DNA of 64,000 bases, from assembly GCA_945909635.1 (NCBI GenBank), contig OX246690.1, positions 1,054,001-1,118,000 on the forward strand, in the 5' to 3' direction. Of the stretch, positions 7,697-21,566 are shown one piece after another; position 1 is the first letter of the stretch, and each line of letters begins with the position of its first letter. The translations under genes were made by a program, and so were the position numbers. The notes under the pieces were generated by a model. It ran no database searches. It saw only the letters and a list, made by a program, of their open reading frames with translations, and had not been told where the DNA came from. This stretch comes from Clostridioides difficile_A. Lineage in GTDB: Bacteria; Bacillota; Clostridia; Peptostreptococcales; Peptostreptococcaceae.

Positions 7697-9350
7697 AACG
7701 TTCAATAAAAATTTATTAAAAGTAGTAATGATATTATTCATAGTATTAATAATATCAAACTTTAATCTGTCTTCACATGCAACAGAAATTACATCTAATA
7801 GAAATAAGGTTTTAGTCATATATGATTCTAAGAAGGAAACAGCTTATAATAGAGATATTTTAAAAATTATGAGGACACTATTGGGTCGATTTAGTTCAGA
7901 TATTGATTTATTAAAATTAAGTGATTATGATGATGAAATAAATAAAAACTATTATAGTCATGTATTTATTATAGGAATTAATGAAAATTCATATGATAAT
8001 GACAAAAAAACTAAATATTTACTTAGTGCATTAGATTCATATAAAGGTAATATATGTTGGTTAGGGCATGGTATAGAAAATCTTTTAGAATACAAAAAGT
8101 ATAATTTAGAGTATTTGGGAAAAACAAATAACATAGTTAGTGTAAATTATAAGGGCAAATCATACAATTTGGATGAACACTATTTGTTTAATCTTGTGAA
8201 ATCAAAAGATGTAAGTAATAAAGTAATAGGGAGTATTGATGATACATTAAATAAGTATCCATATATAATAAATGATAAAAATCTTTTTTATGTATCAAAA
8301 TTGGATTTAGATGGTGTTTTATTTTATATATTTTGTGATTCACTGAACGATATTTTTAATATTAAAAAGTTTGATAAGGGAAGTATATTTGTAAGAATAG
8401 AAGATGTACATGCTTTTAGAGACCCCAAAAACCTTGTAGATATAGCTGATTATTTAAGTAGTAAGGATATACCATTTGCAATTGCATTAATACCAGCTTA
8501 TGTAAACCCTAAAAATCATAAAATAATTACTTTATCAGAAAGTCCTGAGGTTGTAAAAGCAGTAAAATATATGCAAGATAAGGGCGGCACAGTGATATTA
8601 CATGGATATACTCATCAATACAAAAAAGAAGAAGTTACTGGAGAAGGGTATGAATTTTGGGATGGAGAAAAGGATGCACCTTTAAATGAAGACATGGAAG
8701 TGTTTGTAAAAAATAGAGTGTTGAGTGGCCTTAGAATATGTATAGAAAATGGAATTTATCCCCTTGCGTTTGAAGCACCACATTATGCGATAGAATCTGA
8801 GGGATACAAAGAGTTAAAAAAGTATTTTTCTACTTATGTAGGTCAACATCAAAATAATGATAAAAAATTTAGTACTAATACGTATCCTTATGTTATTAGG
8901 GATACAGAAGAATTTAATATATTTATACCTGAAAATTTAGGATATATAGACCCAGAAGATAATTTTACTTTTCAAGATATCAAAGAAAAACTAGATAAAG
9001 TATCTATTGTTAGAGGGTTTAGTGGAGGATTCTTTTTTCATTCATATTTGGATATAGAGTATTTAAAATACACAATAGAATATCTAGAAAAACAAAATAT
9101 AAAATTTATGAATTTAAGAGATTTTGATAATTGGGTAAGAATTGATGAAATACAAATAAGAAATGTTGGAGATGAAATTAAAGTAACTTATGATAGGAAT
9201 TTAGAAGAAAATACTGAAGATGATACTAGATTTAAGTCTATATCTAGTATTAGTAAAATTTTAATATTAATAGTGTCTGTAAGTGTTTTAATATTTGTGA
9301 TTATATTTATATATTTTAAGAAAATAGATAAAAAGAAATTTTTAAAATAA
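7689..9350 (+). CDS. DUF2334 polysaccharide-deacetylase-like membrane-anchored protein
   Basis: The 553-residue protein has an N-terminal signal or anchor (residues about 8-30), a large outside region and a C-terminal helix (about 520-543). The second half is a DUF2334 domain, a NodB-like deacetylase fold. The metal-type aspartate lies in VRIEDVHAFRDP (D239), the histidine pair is HGYTH (H305, H309), and FEAPHYAI and FFFHSYLD follow. It probably trims acyl groups from the polymer on the cell surface. The start is ATG 7689 with AAGAGGA ahead, overlapping the previous gene by eight bases; an in-frame TTG at 7668 lacks a ribosome site. Activity and substrate are inferred. Confidence 0.8.
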   Translation: MFKTFNKNLLKVVMILFIVLIISNFNLSSHATEITSNRNKVLVIYDSKKETAYNRDILKIMRTLLGRFSSDIDLLKLSDYDDEINKNYYSHVFIIGINENSYDNDKKTKYLLSALDSYKGNICWLGHGIENLLEYKKYNLEYLGKTNNIVSVNYKGKSYNLDEHYLFNLVKSKDVSNKVIGSIDDTLNKYPYIINDKNLFYVSKLDLDGVLFYIFCDSLNDIFNIKKFDKGSIFVRIEDVHAFRDPKNLVDIADYLSSKDIPFAIALIPAYVNPKNHKIITLSESPEVVKAVKYMQDKGGTVILHGYTHQYKKEEVTGEGYEFWDGEKDAPLNEDMEVFVKNRVLSGLRICIENGIYPLAFEAPHYAIESEGYKELKKYFSTYVGQHQNNDKKFSTNTYPYVIRDTEEFNIFIPENLGYIDPEDNFTFQDIKEKLDKVSIVRGFSGGFFFHSYLDIEYLKYTIEYLEKQNIKFMNLRDFDNWVRIDEIQIRNVGDEIKVTYDRNLEENTEDDTRFKSISSISKILILIVSVSVLIFVIIFIYFKKIDKKKFLK

Positions 9351-9398
9351 ATGATTTTATATTAGAATATATGTTTAAAAAAATTTTAGGAGAAATTT

Positions 9399-10655
9399 AT
9401 GAGAGATTTAAATATATCAGAATGTTTATTTATATTTAGCTTATTTAGTATATGGTCTTTATTGCTTATAAATATTATTTTGGCTATGGGTGGTTATATA
9501 TTTTACTTTAAAAATTTTAATAAAGAAGTAAAAAAAATTGATGAATATCCTATGGTATCAATACTTGTGCCTGCTCACAATGAAGCTAAGGTAATAGGCA
9601 AAACTGTGGAATCCTTATTACTACTTAATTATCCTAAAGATAAAATGGAACTCATTGTTATAAATGATAACTCATCTGATAATAGTAAAGATATTTTAGA
9701 AGATATAAAAAATAAGTATAATAATTATAATTTTACCATAATAAATACAGACAATTTAACTGGAGGAAAAGGAAAATCAAATGCATTGAATATTGGATAT
9801 ACCATTTCTAAAGGAGAGTTTATAGCAGTTTATGATGCAGATAACACACCAGATAGAAATGCACTTAGATATTTAATACAAACAATAGTAATGGATGATG
9901 AATTAGGAGCTGTTATTGGAAAATTCAGGACTCGAAATAAAAATAAAAATCTATTAACCAAATTCATAAATATAGAAACGCTAAGTTTTCAATGGATGTC
10001 ACAAGCTGGTAGATGGGAATTATTTAATCTATGTACAATACCAGGAACTAACTTTATATTGAGAAAAAGTATCATAGAAGAGATTGGAGGGTGGGATAGT
10101 AAAGCAATTGCAGAAGATACAGAAATTAGCTTTAGAATATATAAATTGGGATATAAGATAAAACTTGTACCACAGTCTATAACGTGGGAACAAGAACCAG
10201 AAACTGTTAAGGTATGGATAAAGCAACGTACCAGATGGGCAAAAGGTAATATATATGTCTTAATGAAATATATAAGAAATATATTTAAACAGGGAAAAAA
10301 TAAAATTGTATTTGATATAGCCTACTTTTTTTCTGTATATTTTTTGTTCTTAACATCTGTCATTATATCGGATATTTTATTTATTTTAAGTATATCTAAA
10401 CTAATAGAGATTTCAATTCCAATTAACTTTTTTATAATATGGATACTATCATATCTTCTATTTATCATAGAGGTAAGTATAAGCCTAAGCATAGAAAAAG
10501 GTGAAGCGACACTAGAAAATATATTCATAGTTGCAATAATGTATTTTACATACTCTCAACTATGGCTGTTTGTAGCTATAAAGGGAATGATAGAGTATTT
10601 AAAAGATGTAATTTTTAAAAGAGAAGTTAAATGGTATAAGACAGAAAGATTTTGA
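9399..10655 (+). CDS. Processive family 2 glycosyltransferase (BcsA/IcaA-like synthase)
   Basis: This membrane enzyme polymerises sugars from a nucleotide donor and probably extrudes the chain. One to two N-terminal helices (about 8-36) precede the GT-A domain: VSILVPAHNEA at 53-63, INDNSSD at 88-94, the metal site DAD at 146-148, the general-base region AEDTE at 238-242 and QRTRW at 276-280, the hallmark of processive synthases. C-terminal helices lie between about 305 and 400. At 418 residues it lacks the PilZ domain of BcsA, so any c-di-GMP control must come from another subunit, such as the degenerate GGDEF protein two genes upstream. The polymer is unknown, although a UDP-ManNAc supply gene is in the same locus. 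Confidence 0.88.
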   Translation: MRDLNISECLFIFSLFSIWSLLLINIILAMGGYIFYFKNFNKEVKKIDEYPMVSILVPAHNEAKVIGKTVESLLLLNYPKDKMELIVINDNSSDNSKDILEDIKNKYNNYNFTIINTDNLTGGKGKSNALNIGYTISKGEFIAVYDADNTPDRNALRYLIQTIVMDDELGAVIGKFRTRNKNKNLLTKFINIETLSFQWMSQAGRWELFNLCTIPGTNFILRKSIIEEIGGWDSKAIAEDTEISFRIYKLGYKIKLVPQSITWEQEPETVKVWIKQRTRWAKGNIYVLMKYIRNIFKQGKNKIVFDIAYFFSVYFLFLTSVIISDILFILSISKLIEISIPINFFIIWILSYLLFIIEVSISLSIEKGEATLENIFIVAIMYFTYSQLWLFVAIKGMIEYLKDVIFKREVKWYKTERF

Positions 10656-10677
10656 TTCATGTACAGGAGGAACTAGC

Positions 10678-12759
10678 ATGAAAAAATTTGTTATATCAAT
10701 TATATCTTTAGTATTGTTTTTTTCAAATATATTGCTTGTAAATGAAGTAAAGGCTGATGAGACTAAAGTTAAAAACTATAAGTTTGAAAGAGACATCACT
10801 ATAGATGGAGTTATAGGAAGTAATAGTACCTTTTTTGAGGTAAATAAAAATTGGGATATTGAGGAAGTCTTATTACACCTTAATTTTAGTAAGAGTCAAA
10901 TATTAAATGGAGATGTTTCTAGCCTAACCGTTTTAATAAATAATGTACCAATAAAATCCATTAAATTAAATGCTAAGACTGATTATAAAAATACACTAGA
11001 GGTACTAGTACCAAAAGACTATATAATCCAAGGTTATAATGAAATAAAAATAAAATCATATAAAACAATATCTGATAAAATTTGTCAGGATGATTCCAAT
11101 ACTGGAAATTGGATGGTTATTCATAAAGAATCATATACTTCAATTAGATATACGCAGAAAAATATGGGAAATTCAATAAGTGAATATCCATATCCATATT
11201 CAGAAGTTGAAGATAAGCTTAATTTGGACACAACTATGGTAGTCCCAGACAATATGACTAGGGGAGAATCTACAGCTGTGTTCAATCTAGCTTCAGAATT
11301 TGGAAAAACAACAAAAAATGATAACTTAAAACTTAATGTTAAACTATATTCAGAAATGAAAAATTGGTCTGAAGATAATATTATATATGTTGGTAAACCT
11401 GAAAATACAGCAGAAGAAATTTTGAATATTTTAAGCACAAAGGAACAAACCCTATTATCTTCAAATTGTATAATTAAACAAGTAGATTCCCCTTATAATA
11501 AGAATAAGAAGATGATGGTGATAATTGGCAGTAATGAAGAGGACTTAATAAAGGCATCAAATTTATTGGTAGAAAATAAACTCTCTAATCAAGTGCTATC
11601 ATCATCAGTAATTGTAAACAAAAACACTAATGTAAAAACTAATGAGCAACAAGAGCTAAATTTAAGTCATTTGACACTAAAGGACTTAGGTTATTCAGAT
11701 TTTTTGTTAGAAGGTGCATTTAATCAACAAGCTTTGTTCGATGTCAAAATACCAAAGGGTAAGATATTAGATTATGGTTCAAAGATTGTTTTAAATTTAA
11801 GATATTCTGATAATTTGGATTTTGAAAAATCTTTGGTTACAGTATCCATAAATGATGTTGTTGTGGGAAGTAAAAAATTGGATAGGTCACATTCTAATAA
11901 CGATAAACTAGAATTAAAAATACCCAAAGATATAGATAATAAAGACTACTATCAAGTTAAGTTGGCATTTAATTTGAGTATAAAAAATCAGAATTGTATT
12001 ACAAGGGAAAGTAATAATCCTTGGGCATACGTATTAAATAGTTCTTATTTGGAGTTATCTACAAAAGATAAGGAATCCTTGTCTTTTGAAAGTTATCCAT
12101 ATCCATTTGTTAAAGATGATGAATTTAATGATTTAACTGTAATAATGCCAGATTATTCAGGTTCACAAGCTATGACTTGGATGTCTAGATTAGGAGTTAA
12201 TTTAGGTGCAAGTATAAATTCCTATAAAGGAAACATAAATGTAATTAGAGGAAAAGAATTTAATGACAAATATAAAGATACCAATATTATAGTTTTTGGG
12301 GTGCCACTTAATAATTCCATTATACAGATGTTAAATGATAATTTAAATATAAAGTTTAACAAAAGCTACTCCACATTTTTATCAAATGATAAGATAAGTT
12401 TTATTGATGGTTATGGAAAAGATATTTCTGCAATTCAATTGATAAAATCACCTTATAATAATCAAAAAAATATCCTGGTAATTAGTTCGATAAATGAAAA
12501 AAACTTATATTTAGGAATGGATTATTTATTAAACAAAAGTAAAGTTAATGATTTAAAAGGAGATACAATAACAATTGATGAATATGGAGAAGTAGAAGAT
12601 TTATCTTATAATTTAAAAGTAAATAAAGAAGTAAAAGTTTCAAATAATGACATTAGTATTAGTAAGACAACTAAAGCATTTTTAATAATTTCTTTTATTA
12701 CTATAATTGTAGTGGCAGTATTGTCAATGTTATATATAAAAAAGTATAAAAGAAGATAA
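10678..12759 (+). CDS. BcsB-like cell-surface protein of the polysaccharide synthase
   Basis: The 693-residue protein has a signal peptide ending near residue 26 (VKA), a large outside region and a C-terminal helix (about 663-685). The outside part contains two similar halves. Each has a jelly-roll-like segment followed by the conserved YPYPF/YPYPY element and a flavodoxin-like stretch, the layout of BcsB cellulose-synthase subunits. BcsB stabilises the synthase and guides the emerging chain. It follows the glycosyltransferase by 22 bases, which supports a joint complex. ATG 10678 has AGGAGGAA in front. The polymer need not be cellulose. Confidence 0.8.
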   Translation: MKKFVISIISLVLFFSNILLVNEVKADETKVKNYKFERDITIDGVIGSNSTFFEVNKNWDIEEVLLHLNFSKSQILNGDVSSLTVLINNVPIKSIKLNAKTDYKNTLEVLVPKDYIIQGYNEIKIKSYKTISDKICQDDSNTGNWMVIHKESYTSIRYTQKNMGNSISEYPYPYSEVEDKLNLDTTMVVPDNMTRGESTAVFNLASEFGKTTKNDNLKLNVKLYSEMKNWSEDNIIYVGKPENTAEEILNILSTKEQTLLSSNCIIKQVDSPYNKNKKMMVIIGSNEEDLIKASNLLVENKLSNQVLSSSVIVNKNTNVKTNEQQELNLSHLTLKDLGYSDFLLEGAFNQQALFDVKIPKGKILDYGSKIVLNLRYSDNLDFEKSLVTVSINDVVVGSKKLDRSHSNNDKLELKIPKDIDNKDYYQVKLAFNLSIKNQNCITRESNNPWAYVLNSSYLELSTKDKESLSFESYPYPFVKDDEFNDLTVIMPDYSGSQAMTWMSRLGVNLGASINSYKGNINVIRGKEFNDKYKDTNIIVFGVPLNNSIIQMLNDNLNIKFNKSYSTFLSNDKISFIDGYGKDISAIQLIKSPYNNQKNILVISSINEKNLYLGMDYLLNKSKVNDLKGDTITIDEYGEVEDLSYNLKVNKEVKVSNNDISISKTTKAFLIISFITIIVVAVLSMLYIKKYKRR

Positions 12760-12795
12760 TATGATAAATCTATTATTTTAAAAGAGGTATATAAT

Positions 12796-13881
12796 TTGAA
12801 TAAATATATAAATAAATTTAAATTAAAAAGAAATATTTTAATCTCAGTAATGGTTTTAATTTTTATATTTATAATCTACTTTATAGGTACAGAGTTAAGA
12901 GATAAAAGTTCAATAAATAATCAATATGATGGCAAGATTAAATCAGCCAATTTATCTGTAGACTATGAAATAAAACAAGTTATGAAGGATATAGATAAAC
13001 TAGGATTGAATACAGTAAATGTGCCTATAATTATAAATGTAGATGAAATTAATTCTGATATTATGACAATAGATAATAGTAGTAAAGAAAAAGCAATTAA
13101 ACTAATAAAAAAACTAAACAAAAAAGGTATTTCAACAATATTAGAAGCGTATCCGTGGATAGAAAATGGTGAATTATATGAGACCGACTGGAATCCTAGA
13201 AATAAAGAGCGATTTTTTTATACATGGCAAAATACTATATTAAATGAACTTATAATAGATGTAGCAAATCCTTTAGATGTAAATGTTTTAAATATAGGTT
13301 CTAATTTGGTACATTTAGAAGAATATCAGAAAAATTGGAGTGAAATAATAGATTTTGTACAATCAAAATTTGATGGGCTTGTAACATACAGGACTAATTG
13401 GTGGTATACAAAAAAAGATGACTTAAATAGTAAGCTATCCTATGAACAAAAACTAAATAATAATTTTTTTGATAAGTTAGATTTTATATCTATAGCAGCG
13501 TATTTTGAATTAAGTAATAAACCTATTAATACAGTGGATGAACTAGTTTCTGCATTACATTCATCTACTGTAAATAATAGAAGACAGAATATAAAAGAAG
13601 AAATATATAATCTTTATAAAGTTCATGGAAAACCAATATTTTTTGGAGAACTAGGTTTTTCAAATAGAGAAAATGCAAGTTCTCAACCTTGGAATCATAT
13701 TCCTTCAGAGGTTATAAATGATGAAGAGCAAGCAAGATGCTTTGAGGCATATAAAAAAGTTTTTGAAAATGAGGACTGGATAAATGGTTTTTCTATATTT
13801 TGTGTAGGTAAAATAGATGAAGAAAAATTTTTTTACCCATCAAAGGAAAGTATAAAGGTTATTAAGTCTTGGTATGAATAG
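12796..13881 (+). CDS. Membrane-anchored GH113-like TIM-barrel protein
   Basis: A signal anchor (about residues 12-32) precedes a barrel with features of GH113 and related glycosidases. IFFGELGFSNREN contains the expected nucleophile glutamate (E285), and WNPRNKERFFYTWQNTI lies on the barrel face. At the position where GH113 enzymes carry the acid/base glutamate (GxE), this protein reads GSN (N170). It may therefore be an inactive, binding-only or altered enzyme. The start is TTG 12796 with AGAGGT seven bases ahead. It lies 36 bases after the BcsB-like gene. A role in trimming or binding the polymer is inferred, and family membership is moderate. Confidence 0.6.
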   Translation: MNKYINKFKLKRNILISVMVLIFIFIIYFIGTELRDKSSINNQYDGKIKSANLSVDYEIKQVMKDIDKLGLNTVNVPIIINVDEINSDIMTIDNSSKEKAIKLIKKLNKKGISTILEAYPWIENGELYETDWNPRNKERFFYTWQNTILNELIIDVANPLDVNVLNIGSNLVHLEEYQKNWSEIIDFVQSKFDGLVTYRTNWWYTKKDDLNSKLSYEQKLNNNFFDKLDFISIAAYFELSNKPINTVDELVSALHSSTVNNRRQNIKEEIYNLYKVHGKPIFFGELGFSNRENASSQPWNHIPSEVINDEEQARCFEAYKKVFENEDWINGFSIFCVGKIDEEKFFYPSKESIKVIKSWYE

Positions 13882-13940
13882 TTTTGTTATGTAAATATTA
13901 GTATTTGTATAAATTAAATGTATGATTAGGAGAGATACAA

Positions 13941-15065
13941 ATGAATGACATCAAGGTTATGACTGTATTTGGAACTAGACCTGAGGCTATTAAAGTGGCT
14001 CCTTTAATAAAGGAACTTGAAGATAGAGAACATATAAAAAGTATTGTATGTGTTACAGCTCAACATAGAGAAATGCTTGACCAAGTTATAGAAACATTCA
14101 ACATAAATGTAGACTATGATTTGGATATAATGAAGAAAGGGCAAAGCTTAAATGATATAACATGCAAAATTTTAAAGGAACTTCCATTAATTATAAATAA
14201 GGAAAATCCAAATATAATATTAGTTCATGGAGATACGACAACAACTCTAGCCACTAGTTTGACTGCATTCTATAATAAAATCTTTGTTGGTCACATAGAA
14301 GCTGGACTTAGAACTTATGATAAATATTCTCCATTTCCAGAGGAATTAAATAGACAACTTACAAGTGTTATTGCTGATATACACTTTTCCCCTACTAATT
14401 TGGCTAGAAAAAACTTGATTTATGAAGGAAAGCCTAAAAATAGTATATTTGTAACTGGTAATACTGCAATTGATGCTTTGCGTATGACAATAAAAGAAGA
14501 CTATAATCATCCTATAATTGATAAGATTGGTAATGACAGGATGATTTTATTGACTTCTCATAGAAGAGAAAACTTGGGAAATCCTATGAAAAATATATTC
14601 AAAGCTGTAAAACGAATAGTAGATGACTTTGAAGATGTACAAATAGTATATCCTATACATTTAAATCCTGAGATACGTAATATAGCGGATAAAGTATTTG
14701 GAAAATCTCATAAAAGAATTCATATTATAGAACCTTTAGAAGTGGTTGATTTTCATAATTTTTTAAATAAATCATACATGATAATGACTGATAGTGGAGG
14801 AATACAGGAAGAAGCTCCATCGTTAGGTAAACCAGTCCTTGTGTTACGTGATAAAACAGAAAGAACTGAAGGGATTGAAGCTAAGACACTTAAATTAGTA
14901 GGTACTGATGAAGATAGAATATATAATTCAGTGAGTAGTTTATTAATAAATAAAAAGAGTTATAATCAGATGAGTAAAGCATCTAATCCATATGGGGATG
15001 GAAAAGCAAGTAAATATATAGTGGACATAATAATGAAGAAATTAAATTGTAAATATCTAAATTAG
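13941..15065 (+). CDS. mnaA: UDP-N-acetylglucosamine 2-epimerase (non-hydrolysing)
   Basis: This cytoplasmic enzyme interconverts UDP-GlcNAc and UDP-ManNAc. The 374-residue sequence shows all family motifs: TVFGTRPEAIKVAPL at the start, HGDTTTTLA, GHIEAGLRT followed by PEELNRQL, TSHRREN, and the UDP-binding segment DSGGIQEEAPSLGKPVLVLR. AGGAGAG lies in front of ATG 13941. Its position directly behind a synthase and BcsB-like gene suggests that it supplies ManNAc for the local polymer; it may also serve secondary wall polymers in general. The symbol wecB is used for the same family. Confidence 0.92.
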   Translation: MNDIKVMTVFGTRPEAIKVAPLIKELEDREHIKSIVCVTAQHREMLDQVIETFNINVDYDLDIMKKGQSLNDITCKILKELPLIINKENPNIILVHGDTTTTLATSLTAFYNKIFVGHIEAGLRTYDKYSPFPEELNRQLTSVIADIHFSPTNLARKNLIYEGKPKNSIFVTGNTAIDALRMTIKEDYNHPIIDKIGNDRMILLTSHRRENLGNPMKNIFKAVKRIVDDFEDVQIVYPIHLNPEIRNIADKVFGKSHKRIHIIEPLEVVDFHNFLNKSYMIMTDSGGIQEEAPSLGKPVLVLRDKTERTEGIEAKTLKLVGTDEDRIYNSVSSLLINKKSYNQMSKASNPYGDGKASKYIVDIIMKKLNCKYLN

Positions 15066-15173
15066 TTTTTGTTTATTTAATTTTAAATTTATAGTAGGAA
15101 GAATTAAAATTATTATCTACTTGATATAAAATCTGTGATAACATAAGTAATACCATTTTTAAGGGGGAGTAAT

Positions 15174-16148
15174 ATGGCTAGAAAAACCATAAAAAACTTA
15201 GGTAGAAATAAAAGTGTAAGGAGAATAAAGCTTCTATTAAAAAAAATTTTTATTACTGTATGCATAATAGCAAGTATAATTGCTGTTTTTAATATAACGA
15301 AGTATTTTGAGGAATTATATAAAATAAGAGATATAGAAAGTACTAAAATTGAATACTATATGGATGTAGCTGATGAAGCAGGTGATAGTAAAGTCCAATT
15401 AAGTTGGAAGGAATTGCTTGCTATAGATATGGTAATACATGATGAAGATTTAAGTAACATAAAAAAGAAAGACACATTAAATATAGGGAAAAAGTTTATA
15501 ATAGAAGATAAAAATGATAAGGGAGAGGATGTATATAAAGTAAAGAAATTTACTAAAGTATTGAGTGAATTAAAATTTGATTCTTCTCAAAAAAGTAGAG
15601 CAAAAAAATATATGAAGGATTTAGAATACACGTATCTTGGAAATAAAGAATTAAATAATAGTGATGAAAAAATTAAATTTATAAAAAAACTAGAAGACTC
15701 AGCTATAAGAGAGTATATTGATTATGGAATACTGCCATCAATAACAATAGGACAAGCTATATTAGAATCTGGATGGGGAAACTCTAAACTTACAAAGCAG
15801 AGTAATAATTTATTTGGGATAAAAGCAGACAAAGCATGGAAAGGAAAGAAAGTAGAAATTTCAACTTCAGAACATTATAATGAGAAAATAGTAGCAAATT
15901 TCAGGTCATATAATTCATTACAGGATTCTGTTAGAGACCATAGCTTGTTTTTAGTTGATAACAAAAGATATAGAAAGCATGGTTTGTTTGAGGCAAAAGA
16001 TTATATTAGTCAAGCACAAGCATTAGAAAATGCAGGGTATAGTACAGCTGAAGATAAAAAAGGAAATCGCATATATGCAGAACTATTAATAGAAGTTATT
16101 AGAAGTTACAATTTGCAACTTATAGATAATAAAGTAGAAACAAAATAA
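15174..16148 (+). CDS. Membrane-anchored endo-beta-N-acetylglucosaminidase (GH73)
   Basis: A basic N-terminus and one helix (about 22-42) anchor the 324-residue protein outside the cell. The C-terminal 140 residues form a glucosaminidase domain of the FlgJ/LytG type: SITIGQAILESGWGNSKL with the catalytic glutamate E198, then SNNLFGIKA, FRSYNSLQDSVRDHSLFL and ALENAGYSTAED. It cleaves N-acetylglucosaminyl bonds in the glycan strand of peptidoglycan. AAGGGGGAG precedes ATG 15174, and a possible promoter (TTGATA at 15121 with TAAGTA 17 bases on) suggests partly separate expression. It may open the wall for polymer export or simply be an autolysin beside the locus. Confidence 0.85.
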   Translation: MARKTIKNLGRNKSVRRIKLLLKKIFITVCIIASIIAVFNITKYFEELYKIRDIESTKIEYYMDVADEAGDSKVQLSWKELLAIDMVIHDEDLSNIKKKDTLNIGKKFIIEDKNDKGEDVYKVKKFTKVLSELKFDSSQKSRAKKYMKDLEYTYLGNKELNNSDEKIKFIKKLEDSAIREYIDYGILPSITIGQAILESGWGNSKLTKQSNNLFGIKADKAWKGKKVEISTSEHYNEKIVANFRSYNSLQDSVRDHSLFLVDNKRYRKHGLFEAKDYISQAQALENAGYSTAEDKKGNRIYAELLIEVIRSYNLQLIDNKVETK

Positions 16149-16234
16149 TTATTAACTTCATATGAAAATATAACAGGAGAATATTATTCTTTGCAAAAGA
16201 ATAGAAAATTTGTAAAAAAAACTAAAAAAATGTA

Positions 16235-16263
16235 TTGACTTGTTATTTGAAAGGTGATATTAT
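16235..16263 (+). promoter_or_regulatory. rRNA operon promoter
   Basis: TTGACT at 16235-16240 and TATTAT at 16258-16263 are separated by 17 bases. The 30 bases upstream are nearly pure A/T with A-runs, as in an UP element. It is placed about 125 bases before the 16S gene. Confidence 0.75.
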
Positions 16264-16290
16264 TATTACTGTACTCGAAAGAGAACAAAA

Positions 16291-16325
16291 TGAACTTTGA
16301 AAATTAAACAGTAGGTTAATTTATA
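16291..16325 (+). promoter_or_regulatory. BoxA antitermination site and left arm of the 16S processing stem
   Basis: TGAACTTTGAAAATT at 16291-16305 resembles the Firmicutes rRNA boxA (CTTTGAAAACT). It runs into AAATTAAACAGTAGGTTAAT, which pairs with ATTACCTACTGTTTAATTT just after the 16S gene (17902-17920). Together these form the RNase III-type processing stalk. Confidence 0.65.
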
Positions 16326-16389
16326 AAACAAGAAACAAACCATAAAGCCAGATATTTTGATAACAATAGTATCTGAGCCTGATAAACTT

Positions 16390-21007
<4,618 letters not shown>

Positions 21008-21099
21008 AAATTATTTGATGTCCATTCAGTAAAATATATGTGTAGTTTTTAGAGTGTTAACTCTAGAAAATTAGTTATATTAATTTATAAAAATTTAAT

Positions 21100-21173
21100 G
21101 CGGGTGTAGCTCAATGGTAGAGTTCTGGCCTTCCAAGCCAGCTGTGAGGGTTCGATCCCCTTCACCCGCTCCA
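21100..21173 (+). tRNA. tRNA-Gly (anticodon TCC)
   Basis: Acceptor arms GCGGGTG and CACCCGC pair perfectly and the CCA end is encoded. The anticodon stem CTGGC/GCCAG encloses the loop CTTCCAA, so the anticodon is TCC, reading GGA and GGG. The T-loop is TTCGATC. It lies between 23S and 5S rather than in the 16S-23S spacer or after 5S. Confidence 0.95.
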
Positions 21174-21175
21174 AA

Positions 21176-21311
<136 letters not shown>

Positions 21312-21371
21312 GTATAAAATTTAATAAAACTACAATTATTATATGTTTTTATTTGTCTTTTATAGATTTTT

Positions 21372-21400
21372 TTGGCAATAAATGATATAGTGGATATAAT
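21372..21400 (+). promoter_or_regulatory. cwp16 promoter
   Basis: TTGGCA at 21372-21377 and TATAAT at 21395-21400 are 17 bases apart. The same layout appears upstream of cwp17 in diverged form. The leader to the start codon is about 160 bases and contains GATACACTTTGATATATT, which also recurs before cwp17. Confidence 0.65.
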
Positions 21401-21566
21401 TAAATATATTAGATATATTTAATTTTTTTATTTTTTGTGTTTTATAAGTTTATTTTTTATATAATTATTTATAATTTTGGGTAGATACACTTTGATATAT
21501 TTTTTAAATTTAAATCTATAAAACAAAATAGAAATTTATATTAAGTAAGGAGATTAATAAATTAAT

